Part shown: positions 45,320-54,580 of the stretch, in pieces
Position numbering within the stretch: the stretch's first letter is position 1
Layout: each line of letters opens with the position of its first letter
Source: JACVRW01 sp963811055
Lineage (GTDB): Bacteria; Actinomycetota; Thermoleophilia; Solirubrobacterales; Thermoleophilaceae
Assembly (NCBI GenBank): GCA_963811055.1
Contig: CAWEPQ010000001.1
Span: 887,293 to 951,292, forward strand
Reading direction: 5' to 3'
DNA: 64,000 nt
Notes under the pieces: generated by a model
Databases searched by the model: none
The model's input: the letters and a program-made list of their open reading frames with translations, nothing else
Told to the model about the DNA's origin: nothing
Made by a program: the position numbers and the translations under genes

Positions 45320-46168
45320 ATGGGTGCCTTCGACGCGGCGGCCGTGATCATCACATCGGTCGCGGTGGTCATCCTAATTGCGCTGACCAATCCAGGTGAC
45401 GCTCTCTGTTATCTGGTCGCTTTTCCGGTATGGATCGTGTCCCGGGATCTGGGCGCGCTCGCCGCCGCGGGGGTCGGGGCCTTCGCGCTCGCCTGCGTGG
45501 CCGTCGCCGCCGCGGTCGACGGTGGTGGGTTCGGCCCGCTGGGATATGTTGGCCTGGCCGCTGTCCTGGGAGGTGTGATCGTCGCCGGAGGGCAGGCGGT
45601 GGTGCCGCGCAGCGGGACCAGGCTGCCGCCCCCCTCCACCCTGTTGCGGATGCTGACCGTCCGGCCCGAGGTCACGAACAGGTCGGAGGCGCTGAGCCGC
45701 CGTGAGCTCCAGATCCTGGAGTCGATCGCCACCGGCGCGAAGAACGCGGAGATCGCCGATCGGTTCGTGATCTCGCAGAACACCGTCAAGTCCCACGTGA
45801 GCCAGATCCTCAAGAAGCTGTCGGCCGCGAACCGAACGGAGGCGGCCTTCCGCTACGTGGAGCTGTACGGCTCCCCGTCCATGCCCCAGGACGCCACCGT
45901 GGGCACCAACGGCGACGCGCAAGACTCGGACCGGATCGGGGCTACCGTGGCGGTGGGCGCGACCGTGACAGAGCTGCGCCGGAACGACAAGCTCCTCCTC
46001 GGCCTGGAGGACGGGCGGGCCCTGGAGGTCCCCACGCTCGAGGAGCTGCGCGGACGTGTGCACGTCGGCGCGTCGATGATCGTCTATTACGACCAGCGCG
46101 ACCGCGTATGCGGCTGGTACCTGCCCGGCGAGGAGCTGGGCATGGACCTCCGTCACTGGGTCAAATAG
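45320..46168 (+). CDS. Membrane-bound LuxR-type transcriptional regulator
   Basis: A 282-residue intact protein. Residues ~5-95 form three or four membrane helices (AAVIITSVAVVILIALT, LAAAGVGAFALACVAVAAA, VGLAAVLGGVIVAGGQAV). Residues ~120-180 are a GerE/LuxR helix-turn-helix (LSRRELQILESIATGAKNAEI, ISQNTVKSHVSQILKKL). A C-terminal beta domain (ELRRNDKLLLGLEDGRALEV to the end) looks like a small ligand or protein-binding module. The DNA-binding domain tethered to the membrane suggests direct sensing of an envelope signal. Confidence 0.82.
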   Translation: MGAFDAAAVIITSVAVVILIALTNPGDALCYLVAFPVWIVSRDLGALAAAGVGAFALACVAVAAAVDGGGFGPLGYVGLAAVLGGVIVAGGQAVVPRSGTRLPPPSTLLRMLTVRPEVTNRSEALSRRELQILESIATGAKNAEIADRFVISQNTVKSHVSQILKKLSAANRTEAAFRYVELYGSPSMPQDATVGTNGDAQDSDRIGATVAVGATVTELRRNDKLLLGLEDGRALEVPTLEELRGRVHVGASMIVYYDQRDRVCGWYLPGEELGMDLRHWVK

Positions 46169-46312
46169 CGGGCTGCAGCGCCTCTCGGCCGCCGCGGGTT
46201 TGGTGTTCGCGCCGGTGGGGCACTCCTTTGGGGGGTAAGGACTTGGGTCCCCTCATCATTTCGGCTAGTCGGTGGATGCCCTCATTGGCCGTGGGCGTCG
46301 GCATGCTTGCGT

Positions 46313-46918
46313 ATGAGAACTCGACGCTACGGCTCAAAGCACGGTTTACACGCCCGGATGGCAACCGGTGTGGTGGCCGTTGCGCTGGTATTCGCCTCAG
46401 CGGCCCCGGTCGAGGCGGCCGGCGGCGGGACCGCGCGGGCCGCTCAGGCGGGTTGCGCCGCCGCTGACGCGGCCGCGGTGGAAACGCGGCGCTTCCAGCG
46501 GGCGGTGCTGTGTACGCACAACGTCGTGCGGCGCGAGCGCGGACTGCGCCGGCTGCGCCTGAACCCGGACCTCTCGCGCGTGGCCGCCCGGTATGCGCGC
46601 GACATGGTCTCGCGCCACTACTTCGCCCACCTGTCCCCGGATCGCCGGGACCACATGGACAGAATCGCCGCGAGCGCCTACCGCCCCGACGCGGGCTGCT
46701 GGACGGCCGGCGAGAACCTCTTCTTCTCGCGCGTGAGCTCCACCCCCGGACAGCTGCTGGGCGCCTGGCTCGGCAGCGCGTCGCACCGTCGCAACGTGCT
46801 GCGTCCCGGCTGGCGCGACTTCGGGGTCGGAGTGGTGGGCATGTCGCCGCAGGGCGACCCGGGCGGGTTGACCGTGGTGGCCCTGTTCGGCACGAGCAGC
46901 GACCGCGCCTGCGCCTGA
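46313..46918 (+). CDS. Secreted CAP-domain (SCP/PR-1-like) protein
   Basis: A 201-residue exported protein with signal peptide (MATGVVAVALVFASAAPVEA) and CAP domain: HNVVRRERGLRRL, NPDLSRVAARYARDMV, HYFAHLSPD, GENLFFSR and GAWLGSASHRRNVLRPGWRDFGVG. The CAP-cavity His/Glu residues (HYFAH, GEN) are present. ATG at 46313 is preferred to TTG six bases earlier. Function of bacterial CAP proteins is largely unknown; extracellular. Confidence 0.85.
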   Translation: MRTRRYGSKHGLHARMATGVVAVALVFASAAPVEAAGGGTARAAQAGCAAADAAAVETRRFQRAVLCTHNVVRRERGLRRLRLNPDLSRVAARYARDMVSRHYFAHLSPDRRDHMDRIAASAYRPDAGCWTAGENLFFSRVSSTPGQLLGAWLGSASHRRNVLRPGWRDFGVGVVGMSPQGDPGGLTVVALFGTSSDRACA

Positions 46919-46987
46919 GAGATCACTGGCCGGGCACGGCGCGAGGGGCCTGACTTCGCCCCCCGCGCCATGCGGGCCATCCCCGGT

Positions 46988-47700
46988 CTAGGCGGAGTGC
47001 GTGCGGCGGCGGAGCAGTGAGCCGCCGGCAAGCCCGGCCACGCCGAGCAGGCCCAGCGGCAGGCTGCCACCGAAGCCGGTGTGGGGAAGCGACTCGGTCT
47101 CCTCGCCCGCCTGCACGAGTACGACGGGTGTGGTGGTGGGCACCTCGCGGGTGCCGGTGTTGCCCTTGACGCGCTCCTTGCGGGTGCCGACCTTGCCGAG
47201 CACGCCCTTCTTCTCCTGCACCTCGGGAGTCTCGGGCACGGTCTCGGCGGGTACGTCGGGTAGGCCGAGATTCACCACGGGCGCGGCCGGCGTCTCAGCC
47301 GGAGGTGCGACCGGGACGGGCGCCGGGGTGGGTGACGCCGGTGCCGGCACCGGGGCCGGCGTTACGGGCACGGGCACGGGCGCGGGAGCCGGTGCGGGTG
47401 CAGCCGGTGTGGGTGCCGGAGCAGGCGCCGGGGGTGTGGGCGCGGGTGCGGGCGCCACCGGCTTGGGGGTCGGCGGGGCCGGCGGAGTCCAGTGCTCCTC
47501 CTTCGGCGGTGACCACTCCTCGTGCTTGGGAGGGACCACTCCTCGTGCTTCGGCGGAGACCATCCGCTGTGGCCGCCGCCGCGCTCCTTGTCGCAGTCCG
47601 GGTTGTCCCAAGCGAACGCGCTCGTAGCGGACAGACCCAGCAGCGCGGCAATCGCGGCGGTTACACCGGCAATGCGTATTGACAGACGTCTGGTGGACAC
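46988..47700 (-). CDS. Pro/Ala-rich surface protein with LPHTG anchor (frameshift)
   Basis: GTG 47700 follows a GGGGAGG Shine-Dalgarno and a signal peptide (VTAAIAALLGLSATSAFA). Three copies of a SPPKHEEW-like unit (SPPKHEEW, SxPKHEEW, SPPKEEHW) precede a long Pro/Ala/Val tract, a charged segment and LPHTGFGGS followed by a hydrophobic helix and RRRTHSA, a sortase signal. One base is missing near 47,540 inside the second SPPKHEEW unit. Repaired length is 237 residues. Probably a wall-spanning structural protein. Confidence 0.7.
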
Positions 47701-47919
47701 ACTGACCTCCCCTGGTCGCAAGGAACGACGGGAGCTGTCCCCGCCGAATTTCTGAGCAATGCGAAAAGTTTCGACACAGGTCCAACCAGCCCCATCCCCC
47801 CAAGGGATGAAAACGCTCGTCACTTCAGACGGTTTTTGCGCACACCAACCGAAAACAAGGGAAATGAGTGAATTACCGAGATCCGCAGGAAAAGCGAGCG
47901 ATGGGCCCTCGTCGCTAGC

Positions 47920-48816
47920 GTGATCGCCGTGTCCTCGATCACCGCATTCCACTTCACGGACCCCGGCTGCCCATGGGCCTACTCGGCTCGTCCTGCGCAC
48001 GCGCGCCTGATCTGGCGCTTCGGCGACCAGGTCGACTGGCGGCTCGTGATGATCGGCCTCAGCGAGACGGCCGAGCGCTACGTGGCTCGCGGATACACGC
48101 CGGCCCGCCTGGCCACGAGCTGGCGCATGTTCCAGGGACGCTTCGGGATGCCGTTCACGTTCGAGCTCAAGCCGCGGATGGCGGCCACCTCCCGCGCATG
48201 CCGGGCGATCGTGGCCGCCCGGACCATCGACCCCGCCCTCGGGGAGTGGGCGCTGCGCGACCTCCAGCTGATGCAGTTCACATCCGGCCGGCTTCTCGAC
48301 GAGGACGCCGACCTGCGCCACGCGCTCGGGGGCATCCCCGGCCTCGACGCGGATGCCGTGGTGCGAAGCATCGACAGCCCGGAGGTCCTGGCCGCGTACG
48401 AGGCGGACCGCGAGCTCGCCCGCACGGCGGAGGGCACGCCCACCCACGCTCAGGACCGCCACGCCACAAGCGACGGGCCGGTCCGCTACACCGCCCCGTC
48501 AGTCATCTTCGAGCAGGCCGACGGCCGCCGGCTCGAGGTGGGGGGCTTTCAGCCGTTCGAGGCCTACGACACGGCACTCGCCAATCTCGACGTCTCGCTG
48601 AACCGGCGTCCGCCCCCGGCCGATCCCCTCGAGGCGCTCGGCGCCTTCCCGAACGGCCTGACCACGGCGGAGCTCGCCGAGGTTCTGCGGCCGTCCGACC
48701 TGGCCGCAGCGGACCTGACCGCGACCGAGGGGCAGCTGGTCGCGCTCGCCGGCGAGGGCACTCTGCTCTGCGAGCCGGTTGGCGACGGCGCTCTCTGGCG
48801 GCTGCCCGCTAGCTAG
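47920..48816 (+). CDS. DsbA-family (FrnE-like) oxidoreductase
   Basis: A 298-residue cytoplasmic thioredoxin-fold protein. FTDPGCPWAYSARPA is the active-site region with a single Cys (CPW in place of CxxC), followed by a helical insertion (RGYTPARLATSWRMF, LLDEDADLRHALGGIPGLD) and the cis-Pro strand YTAPSVIFEQADGR. A C-terminal helical extension (residues ~230-298) resembles a winged helix. GTG 47920 or 47929 can start it. It is often annotated as a dithiol-disulfide isomerase; the substrate is unknown. Confidence 0.75.
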   Translation: MIAVSSITAFHFTDPGCPWAYSARPAHARLIWRFGDQVDWRLVMIGLSETAERYVARGYTPARLATSWRMFQGRFGMPFTFELKPRMAATSRACRAIVAARTIDPALGEWALRDLQLMQFTSGRLLDEDADLRHALGGIPGLDADAVVRSIDSPEVLAAYEADRELARTAEGTPTHAQDRHATSDGPVRYTAPSVIFEQADGRRLEVGGFQPFEAYDTALANLDVSLNRRPPPADPLEALGAFPNGLTTAELAEVLRPSDLAAADLTATEGQLVALAGEGTLLCEPVGDGALWRLPAS

Positions 48817-49175
48817 CGGCCTGCCGCGCCAGCCAGCCGCTGAGCAGCGCACCGCTCGGCGGCCGCGCCGAGGACGCCGGGGAAGACGCCCGGGCGGAGG
48901 TGCCGGCGGGCGAGCAGGCATGCGGCGGCGTCGATCCCGTCCACCACCGCCGATGCCTCGAGCCAGCCGCGCGTGGGCGCGTCGCGGTCCAGGGCGAGAT
49001 GGAGCCCGAGGCCGAGTCCCAGGTCGCGGGCGCCGACCATGCGGACGAAGAGGCTCGCTCCGCCCTCCGAGGCCCCGGCCATCGTCCTCGCCACGAACCC
49101 CGGCGCGAGCAGCGACACCACGCCGAAGGCGATCCGTCCGCGCGCCAGGTTGACCGCCAGGTCCTTGTCGTCCAC
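48813..49175 (-). CDS. Small membrane protein of unknown function
   Basis: A 120-residue protein with two or three hydrophobic segments (GRIAFGVVSLLAPGFVA, GLGLGLHLALD, SAVVDGIDAAACLLA). The sequence is typical of many uncharacterised actinobacterial DUF4267-like proteins, but I do not claim the family. It overlaps the convergent DsbA-like gene by 4 nt at its 3' end. Confidence 0.55.
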   Translation of the reverse strand: MDDKDLAVNLARGRIAFGVVSLLAPGFVARTMAGASEGGASLFVRMVGARDLGLGLGLHLALDRDAPTRGWLEASAVVDGIDAAACLLARRHLRPGVFPGVLGAAAERCAAQRLAGAAGR

Positions 49176-49214
49176 CGCGTCGGATCCTACGAGACGGAGG
49201 CGATACTCCCGGCC

Positions 49215-49571
49215 GTGGCCGACCCGGACCGACGCAGGCGGAGCCGTTCCGGGCAGCTTCGGGACGCGGTGATCTGGGGAACGGCGCTGGGCGCGGCGTC
49301 GGGCGCCGTGCTGGGCGATGCGATCGACGGGGTCGGGGCCGGCCTGGGCGCCGTGGTCGGCGCGGCGCTCTACGCGCCGGCCGAGGTGATCACCACGATG
49401 AGCAGGGGCGGGGCGGAGATCAAGCCGCTCTGGCAGCGCATCTTCAGCAGCGCCCTGCTGATGGCGCTGTTCGGCTGGCTGCTGGGCCTGATCTACGGCC
49501 AGGACGAGGCCCTTCTCACCGGGATCATCAGCGGCGCGCTTCTCGGTCTGCTCGGGTCTGCGGCCCGGTGA
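49215..49571 (+). CDS. Small glycine-rich membrane protein
   Basis: A 118-residue protein from GTG 49215. A basic head (DPDRRRRSRSGQLRDAV) precedes alternating Gly/Ala-rich hydrophobic segments (WGTALGAASGAVLGDAIDG, GAGLGAVVGAALYAPAEV) and a final helix (LLMALFGWLLGLIYG). It overlaps the next gene by 4 nt. No family recognised. Confidence 0.5.
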   Translation: MADPDRRRRSRSGQLRDAVIWGTALGAASGAVLGDAIDGVGAGLGAVVGAALYAPAEVITTMSRGGAEIKPLWQRIFSSALLMALFGWLLGLIYGQDEALLTGIISGALLGLLGSAAR

Positions 49572-50521
49572 AGCTCGCCATCGGGCTCGCCGTCGGCGCC
49601 GCTCTGGGGGCCCTGTTCCAGGCGCTCGACGCCGGTGTCGAGTCTGCGCTCGTGGCAGCGGCGGTGGCGGTCGTCTACCGCGTGGTCGCCGCCATCGCCT
49701 ACCGCGACCGGCCGCTGGTCCGCGTGATGGCCGAGGAGGTACCGGCGGCGGAGCTGCGCTACGTCGTGCCCTTCGAGGCGCGCTCGCGGTACGTCGGCGC
49801 CGACTACGTCGAGCAGCTCGCGAAGGTCCGGGGCGGCACCTTTCGCCGCAATCCGCCCGACGTGGGAATCCTGGCCTCGCTCGACAGCCTGGACGGGCCG
49901 ACCTTCGACGCGAGCCGGGTGCACCCGCTGATCCGCGAGTTCTACGAGCACACCAGCCGCTTCAAGCTCTCGATCGTTCCCGAGTGGCGGCGCTGGATGA
50001 AGCCCGGCTACGAGCTCTTCAAGCTGCTGGTCGCGCAGCCGCTCGGGCAGGCCACGATCCCGTCCAACATCGAAGAGGCCCAGCGCGGGATGGTCAGCAC
50101 GATCGACACGATCGCCCTCGACGGCGACGAGGAGATCGACATCCGGGGCTGGATCCGCACCTTCGCGGACTCGGGCAAGCCGATCTACGTGGGCATCTAC
50201 ACCAGCTTCAGGCACGAGGACCGCGGCTACGTGAGCGTCGGCTTCCCGATCCCGAGCGCCAACTTCACCGCCACGCTGCTTCCGAAGAACGTCGGTGAGC
50301 ACGACTTCGTGCTGACGTCGCGATCCGAGCTCCCGTTTCCGGGCCACTACCTGAGCTCCGTGGACAGCGAGCGCGACGCCCTGACCGTCATCAAGCTCCT
50401 CTACTTCCAGGAGCGGATCTTCGTCTACGTCGCCGACGGCGAGCTGAAGACCGAGCACAGCTTCTACCTGGCGGGCCAGCGGTTCCTGACCCTCCACTAC
50501 GAGATCGAGCGGCTTGTGTAA
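49568..50521 (+). CDS. Conserved protein of unknown function with N-terminal membrane segment
   Basis: A 317-residue intact protein. The first ~45 residues are two Gly/Ala-rich hydrophobic helices, very like those of the small gene upstream (GLAVGAALGALFQALDAG). The rest is a soluble domain (VPFEARSRYVGADYVEQ, EEIDIRGWIRTFADSGKPIYVGIYT, FPIPSANFTATLLPKN, ELPFPGHYLSSVDSERDALT) with no motif I recognise. Coupling to the upstream gene suggests one membrane-associated pair. Confidence 0.6.
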   Translation: MKLAIGLAVGAALGALFQALDAGVESALVAAAVAVVYRVVAAIAYRDRPLVRVMAEEVPAAELRYVVPFEARSRYVGADYVEQLAKVRGGTFRRNPPDVGILASLDSLDGPTFDASRVHPLIREFYEHTSRFKLSIVPEWRRWMKPGYELFKLLVAQPLGQATIPSNIEEAQRGMVSTIDTIALDGDEEIDIRGWIRTFADSGKPIYVGIYTSFRHEDRGYVSVGFPIPSANFTATLLPKNVGEHDFVLTSRSELPFPGHYLSSVDSERDALTVIKLLYFQERIFVYVADGELKTEHSFYLAGQRFLTLHYEIERLV

Positions 50522-50526
50522 AGTAG

Positions 50527-51673
50527 CTAGGCCGCGGCGGCCTGCGCGTTCTCGAGCAGCTCGCGGCGCAGGGCGCCGACCTCGCGCGGGCGGTTGGCCG
50601 CCAGCGCGCCGACTAGCTGCCTGTGCCGGTCGCGGAAGCGGACGCAGAACGACTCCGCGTCCCCCTCGATCTCGGTCGAGTGCCCACCGTGGGCATGCCC
50701 GACGTGCTGAAGGCGCAGCCCGAACTGGTCGGACCAGAAGTAGGGCAGGTCGTCGTACGGCCGCGAGCGGCCGAGGATCGCGTGGGCCACGGCCGCGGCC
50801 TGCCCCGCCGCGGAGGTCCAGTGCTCCACGCGCGCGCGGGCGCCGAGCAGGGGCCGCCACGAGCAGGCCACGTCGCCGCACGCGAACACTCCCGGCTGGG
50901 CGGTACGCCCGCAGGCGTCGGTGTCGATCCCGGCGGGGTGCCCGCCGAGCAGCTCGCTGACGCGGGCTCGGCGCCGATCGCGATCAGGGCCGACTCGCAG
51001 GCGACGACCGAGCCGTCCGCAAGCTCGACGCCGACGAGCCTCCGTCCGGCGCCGGTGCGCAGCCGCGCAGGCCGACCCCCATGCGGAGGTCCACGCCGTG
51101 TGCGCGGTAACGCTCCGCGAGCACGCCGCCGACCTCCTCTCCGAGCACCCGCGCAAGCGGGACGGGCGCCAGCTCGATCAGGGTCACCTCCACGCCGAGC
51201 GAGCGCGCCGTGGACGCCACCTCCGCGCCGACGAAGCCGGCTCCCACGATCGCCAGGCGGCCGGTGCGGCGTCAGCTCGCGGCCCAGGCGTCGGCGTCGG
51301 CCGCCGTCCTCAGCGTCAGCACGCCGGCGGGCGGGCGCCGGGAAGCGCGCGCGCGCGCGCGCCGGTGGCGATCACGAGCGCGTCGGCGGGCGGCCCGCCG
51401 GCAACGGTGCGCCGGCCGAGATCGAGTCGCTCGACCCGGCGGCCGAGCTGCAGCTCGATCTCGCGCTCCTCCCAGTGACGTGCCCGGGCGCAGCTCGAGG
51501 CCTTGGCGCCGCCGGCCAGGAACTCCTTGGAGAGGGCGGGCCGCTCGTATGGCGCGCGCGGCTCGTCGCCGAACACGACGAGCCGGCCCGTCGAAGCCCT
51601 CGGCTCGCAGCATCTCGGCGCAGCGCGAGCCGGCGAGCCCGGCGCCGACGATCACGACGGTCCGCGGGCTCAC
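50527..51673 (-). CDS. NAD(P)/FAD-dependent ferredoxin reductase (several frameshifts)
   Basis: Flavoprotein disulfide-reductase fold of the rubredoxin/ferredoxin reductase type. Pieces in order: FAD-binding TVVIVGAGLAGSRCAEMLR, YERPALSKEFLAGG, LVIATGARARALPGAR, the second dinucleotide site LAIVGAGFVGAEVAS, and GVFACGDVACSWRPLLG with HWTSAAGQAAAVAHAILG. Indels lie near 51,590, 51,330, 51,270, 51,050 and 50,975. Repaired length is about 380. GTG at 51673 overlaps the ferredoxin stop. It should pass electrons between NAD(P)H and the adjacent ferredoxin. Confidence 0.85.
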
Positions 51674-51884
51674 GCCTCGCGCTCCCCGGTGCCGGCGTCG
51701 TAGATCGCGATGGCGCGCCATCGGGCAGGTCCGGCCGCGTCGAGCGCCCCGTGTCGTCGGTGGTGCCCTGCCGGGCGGAGGCGACGCCGTCGGGGCCGAG
51801 TCGAACAGCTCCGGGGGCAGCTCGGCACAGGTGCCGAATCCGCTGCAGAGCGCTCCGGTCGATGACGATGCGGTGAGTGGTCAT
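51670..51884 (-). CDS. Ferredoxin, 3Fe-4S/4Fe-4S type (frameshifts)
   Basis: A ~70-residue ferredoxin from ATG 51884. Read across indels it gives RIVIDRS, CSGFGTCAELPPELF and later a CPM motif before RIAIYDAGTGE, the CxxxxxC...CP pattern of single-cluster ferredoxins that serve P450s and reductases. Breaks lie near 51,845, 51,800, 51,745 and 51,715. Both ends overlap neighbours by 4 nt, so it belongs to the ApbE/reductase operon. Confidence 0.7.
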
Positions 51885-52456
51885 GATGCTCCTTCGGTGG
51901 TTGCCGGCCGCGGGCGCGGCCGGGTAGGGGGTCGGGCTGGAACGAGGGCGCGCCAGGCGGTGGCCGCGACACGGCGCCGATGGCGCTGAAGTAGAGGGAG
52001 AGCCCAGGGGGAGGCCGAGTCGGACCCGGCCATCACTCCGTGTGCGGTAGCGGCCGCGAAGGCGCCGTAGGTGGTCCAGTGCAGCCGCCGCCAGTTGCGC
52101 GGGCCGATCCGCCGGCGCAGGCCGAAGGACGACGTAGACGATCAGCATCAGCTCGCCCGCCACCACGCCCGCCCGGTCCAGACGGGCGGTACGGCGCCGT
52201 GCCGGGCACGAGCAGAGCCACGATCGCGATCTCGACGGCGTGGTCGAGCACGAGCGCGAGGCCGTGGAGGGCGAGCGCGGTCAGCGAGAGCAGCGCCAGC
52301 GTCCGGTGGAGGTCCACCGCAATCGCGGGCTTGATCGCCATGCCGAACGGCCGCGCCTTGACCATCAGGCCGGCGAGCACCGAGGCGGTCAGCAGCACGT
52401 AGGCCGTCATGCCCGGTCGCGCGCGCGAGCAGCCAGAAGGTCGGATCGGACTTCAC
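51881..52456 (-). CDS. Ferric-reductase-like transmembrane protein (frameshifts)
   Basis: Membrane cytochrome-like protein. GTG 52456 begins KSDPTFWLLARATG; after an indel comes AYVLLTASVLAGLMV, then the haem-ligand-type helix AVDLHRTLALLSLTALALHGLALVLDH, another helix, AGELMLIVYVVL, LHWTTYGAFAAATAHG-like segment and a Pro-rich tail whose stop overlaps the ferredoxin ATG. The paired histidines on successive helices fit ferric reductase/YedZ-like domains. About 190 residues when repaired. It likely moves electrons across the membrane. Confidence 0.7.
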
Positions 52457-53327
52457 GCGAGCCCCCCGGCCAGCTGCATGCTGCCGTCCTGCCGACGATC
52501 ACGGCCGGTGTGTCGAGCCGCTCCGCCTCACGCGCGGCGTGCGGGCCGGCCAGGAAGATCGCCTTCGCGGCCACCTCGGCCTGCGGTCGCGCTGGCGGCC
52601 GCGACGGTCACGGTGACGGTCAGCGGCGCGCCGGCGGCGGGACGGCAGGTGGCCGGGTCGATCAGATGGTGGCGCTCCTCGCCGGCGCGGCGCCACCGGC
52701 GCCGGTCGCGTCCGGAGGTCGCCAGCCCGCCGGAACCAGGCCGAGCGTGAGGCTGGCCGCGGGGCAGGTCGCACGCCCACCGGCCAGGGACCGTCGGCGC
52801 GGGGCCGCCGAACCGCCAGGTCGCCGCCGGCGTTCACGAGGCACGGCCCGAGCGCGGCGAGCCGCTCGGCGCAGCGGTCGGCGGCGAAGCCCTTGACGAT
52901 CCCGCCGAGGTCGATCCGCACGCCCGGAGCCAGCTCCATCCTCGGCCGCGCACGACCACCTCGCGGGGGGCGAGTGGGGTCCGGGCGGTCGGCAGCGGCG
53001 CCGCTCGTCCTCGAGGTCGGCGAAGGTGCGGTCGTAGCCGGCCGCGACCAGGGCGTCGTGCAGGGTGGGGTCGAAGCGCCCGGTTCGTGCGCTCGCGCGC
53101 GGCAGCGCGAGCTTCGACCACGGCGAGCAGGTCGTCGCTGGCCTCGATCGAACCGGCCGCGTTGAGCAGCGAGAGCTCGGAGTCCCGGCGGAAGCGCGAG
53201 AAGACTCGCTCCAGGCGGTCGAACTCCTCCGCACGCGTGCGAGAGCGGCGCGGGTGGCCCGCGAGGGCGCCGCCTCGAGCAGGCACTCGACGCGGGTGCC
53301 CATCGCGCTGAAGGCGAGGCGCCGCAT
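52453..53327 (-). CDS. apbE: FAD:protein FMN transferase (several frameshifts)
   Basis: ApbE covalently attaches FMN to Thr/Ser of target proteins outside the membrane. Pieces: FSAMGTRVECLLEAA, FSRFRRDSELSLLNAAG, GRFDPTLHDALVAAGYD, RIDLGGIVKGFAADRCAE (substrate/metal loop), GPCLVNAGGDLAVRR and EERHHLIDPATCRPA (the HHLIDP motif). ATG 53327 overlaps the upstream stop; the end overlaps the ferric-reductase-like gene. Indels lie near 53,230, 53,080, 52,985, 52,945 and 52,800-52,690. About 290 residues when repaired, a normal length. Confidence 0.87.
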
Positions 53328-53700
53328 CAGGAGCTCCCCGTGGCGGTCACGGGCGGCGCCGCGGTCACGGCCGACCGGCGGCGGCGCGGCGAGCCGGCGC
53401 GGCCGCCGGCGGGGGGCCGGCGGACGTCGCCGCCGCCGGCGGTGCGGCCGCTCCGGCCGCGGCGATCTCGCGCTGCCGGCGCGCGAGGCGGCGCCGGTAG
53501 GTCGCGAAGCGGCGCTCCACGACGCGGTTCACGCGGCGCGCCTCGCGCGCCAGGCGCTGCTCCCGGCGCTCGAGCGCCGCCGCGCGCGGGTCGGTCTCGG
53601 CGGGCTGGGCCCACGGGCGCGCGGCCACGACGGCCCAGACCAGGAAGAACACGAGCAGCGCCAGCGCGCCGGCGTGGAGGCGGGCGACATGGTTAGTCAT
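53327..53700 (-). CDS. Signal-anchored coiled-coil protein, unknown function
   Basis: A ~120-residue protein: N-terminal anchor (AGALALLVFFLVWAVVAA), a charged coiled coil (ALERREQRLAREARRVNRVV) and an Ala/Pro/Gly-rich tail, frameshifted near 53,400. It overlaps apbE (TGATG) and the upstream gene. No FMN-binding SGAT-type motif is visible, so it is not an obvious ApbE target. Confidence 0.5.
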
Positions 53701-54149
53701 CGAAGGCCTCCTCGAGCGCCTCGGCGCGCTCCTCGGCCTGCTCTCGAGGGCGTCCGCGCGCTCCTCGGCCTGGTCCTCGAGGTTGTCGGCGCGGTCCTCC
53801 GCCCGGTCCTCGAAGTCGTCGTCGTGACCGCCGGACGAGGAGGGCGCCAGGACCGGGCCCGCGGGGACCGGCGCCGGGGCGGCTGCCGCGCGCACCGGGC
53901 CGCAGCGGGAGCGCCGCCGCGAGGGGCGGAGGCCGCCGGCCGCACCGGGAGCTTCGGCGGGCGCCGCTTGGCGGCTCGCCGCAGCCGCGCCTCCTGCTTG
54001 TCGAGCCGCTTGTCCGCCTGCGTGAGCTGGCGCTCGGAGGGGCCGGAGGCCTCCGGCCCGAGTGCCGCCGTCTGAAGCGCCGCGAATGTGCCCGCGACGG
54101 TGGCGGCGGCAAGGACGATCGCGATCAGAAACCCGTGTCTGCGCTTCAC
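53693..54149 (-). CDS. Signal-anchored acidic coiled-coil protein, unknown function
   Basis: First gene of the ApbE operon. GTG 54149 begins KRRHGFLIAIVLAAATVAGTF, an export or anchor segment; then a charged helix (QLTQADKRLDKQEARLRRAA), a Pro/Ala-rich stretch and an acidic repeat region (DFEDRAEDRADNLEDQAEER, EERAEALEEAFDD). Frameshifts lie near 53,900 and 53,745. Related in plan to the next gene. Function unknown. Confidence 0.5.
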
Positions 54150-54274
54150 TGCGTACCCCTTCCGTTCGGCTCCCGACCAAGCTAGGCGGGCACCCGTAAG
54201 GGGTTGGTTCAGCGCGGGTAAGCGCAGGTAAGGGTTCGGTGAGCTGACGGACTGACGCCCGTCATGTCCCCGAT

Positions 54275-54481
54275 CTAGCGGTCGAAGCGGTAGATCGTGT
54301 TCTCGAGCTTCTGCAGCTCGGTCGCGAACTCGCGCCCGTCGATCGTGATGCGCTGCCCGCAGCGACAGCTGATCGTGGCGCTCGTGCGCACCTGTCCGAC
54401 CGTCGCCGGGACCGGTTGAGCGCACTCGGGGCAATCGAGATCCACGAGCAGGTCGTGATCGCTTAGTTCCGGTCGGGACAT
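54275..54481 (-). CDS. Small zinc-ribbon-like protein
   Basis: A 68-residue protein with two cysteine pairs, DCPECAQPVPA and ISCRCGQRITIDG, spaced like a zinc ribbon. The remainder is a short C-terminal helix (LQKLENTIYRF). Possible nucleic-acid or protein-binding role; single gene. Confidence 0.55.
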   Translation of the reverse strand: MSRPELSDHDLLVDLDCPECAQPVPATVGQVRTSATISCRCGQRITIDGREFATELQKLENTIYRFDR

Positions 54482-54580
54482 GGGGACCTATTTTTCGTCT
54501 CCGGCGGAAGCCCTTCAATCGGGTTCGGTTCAGGGAATCTCCCTGATGATCCGGCCTGTCGATCCTGGGACCGTGGCCGG

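Noticed and set aside
51340..51362. GC dinucleotide run (GCGCGCGC) as a Z-DNA or regulatory element
   Set aside because: It lies inside the reductase coding frame (Ala/Arg codons) and such runs are common at this GC content.
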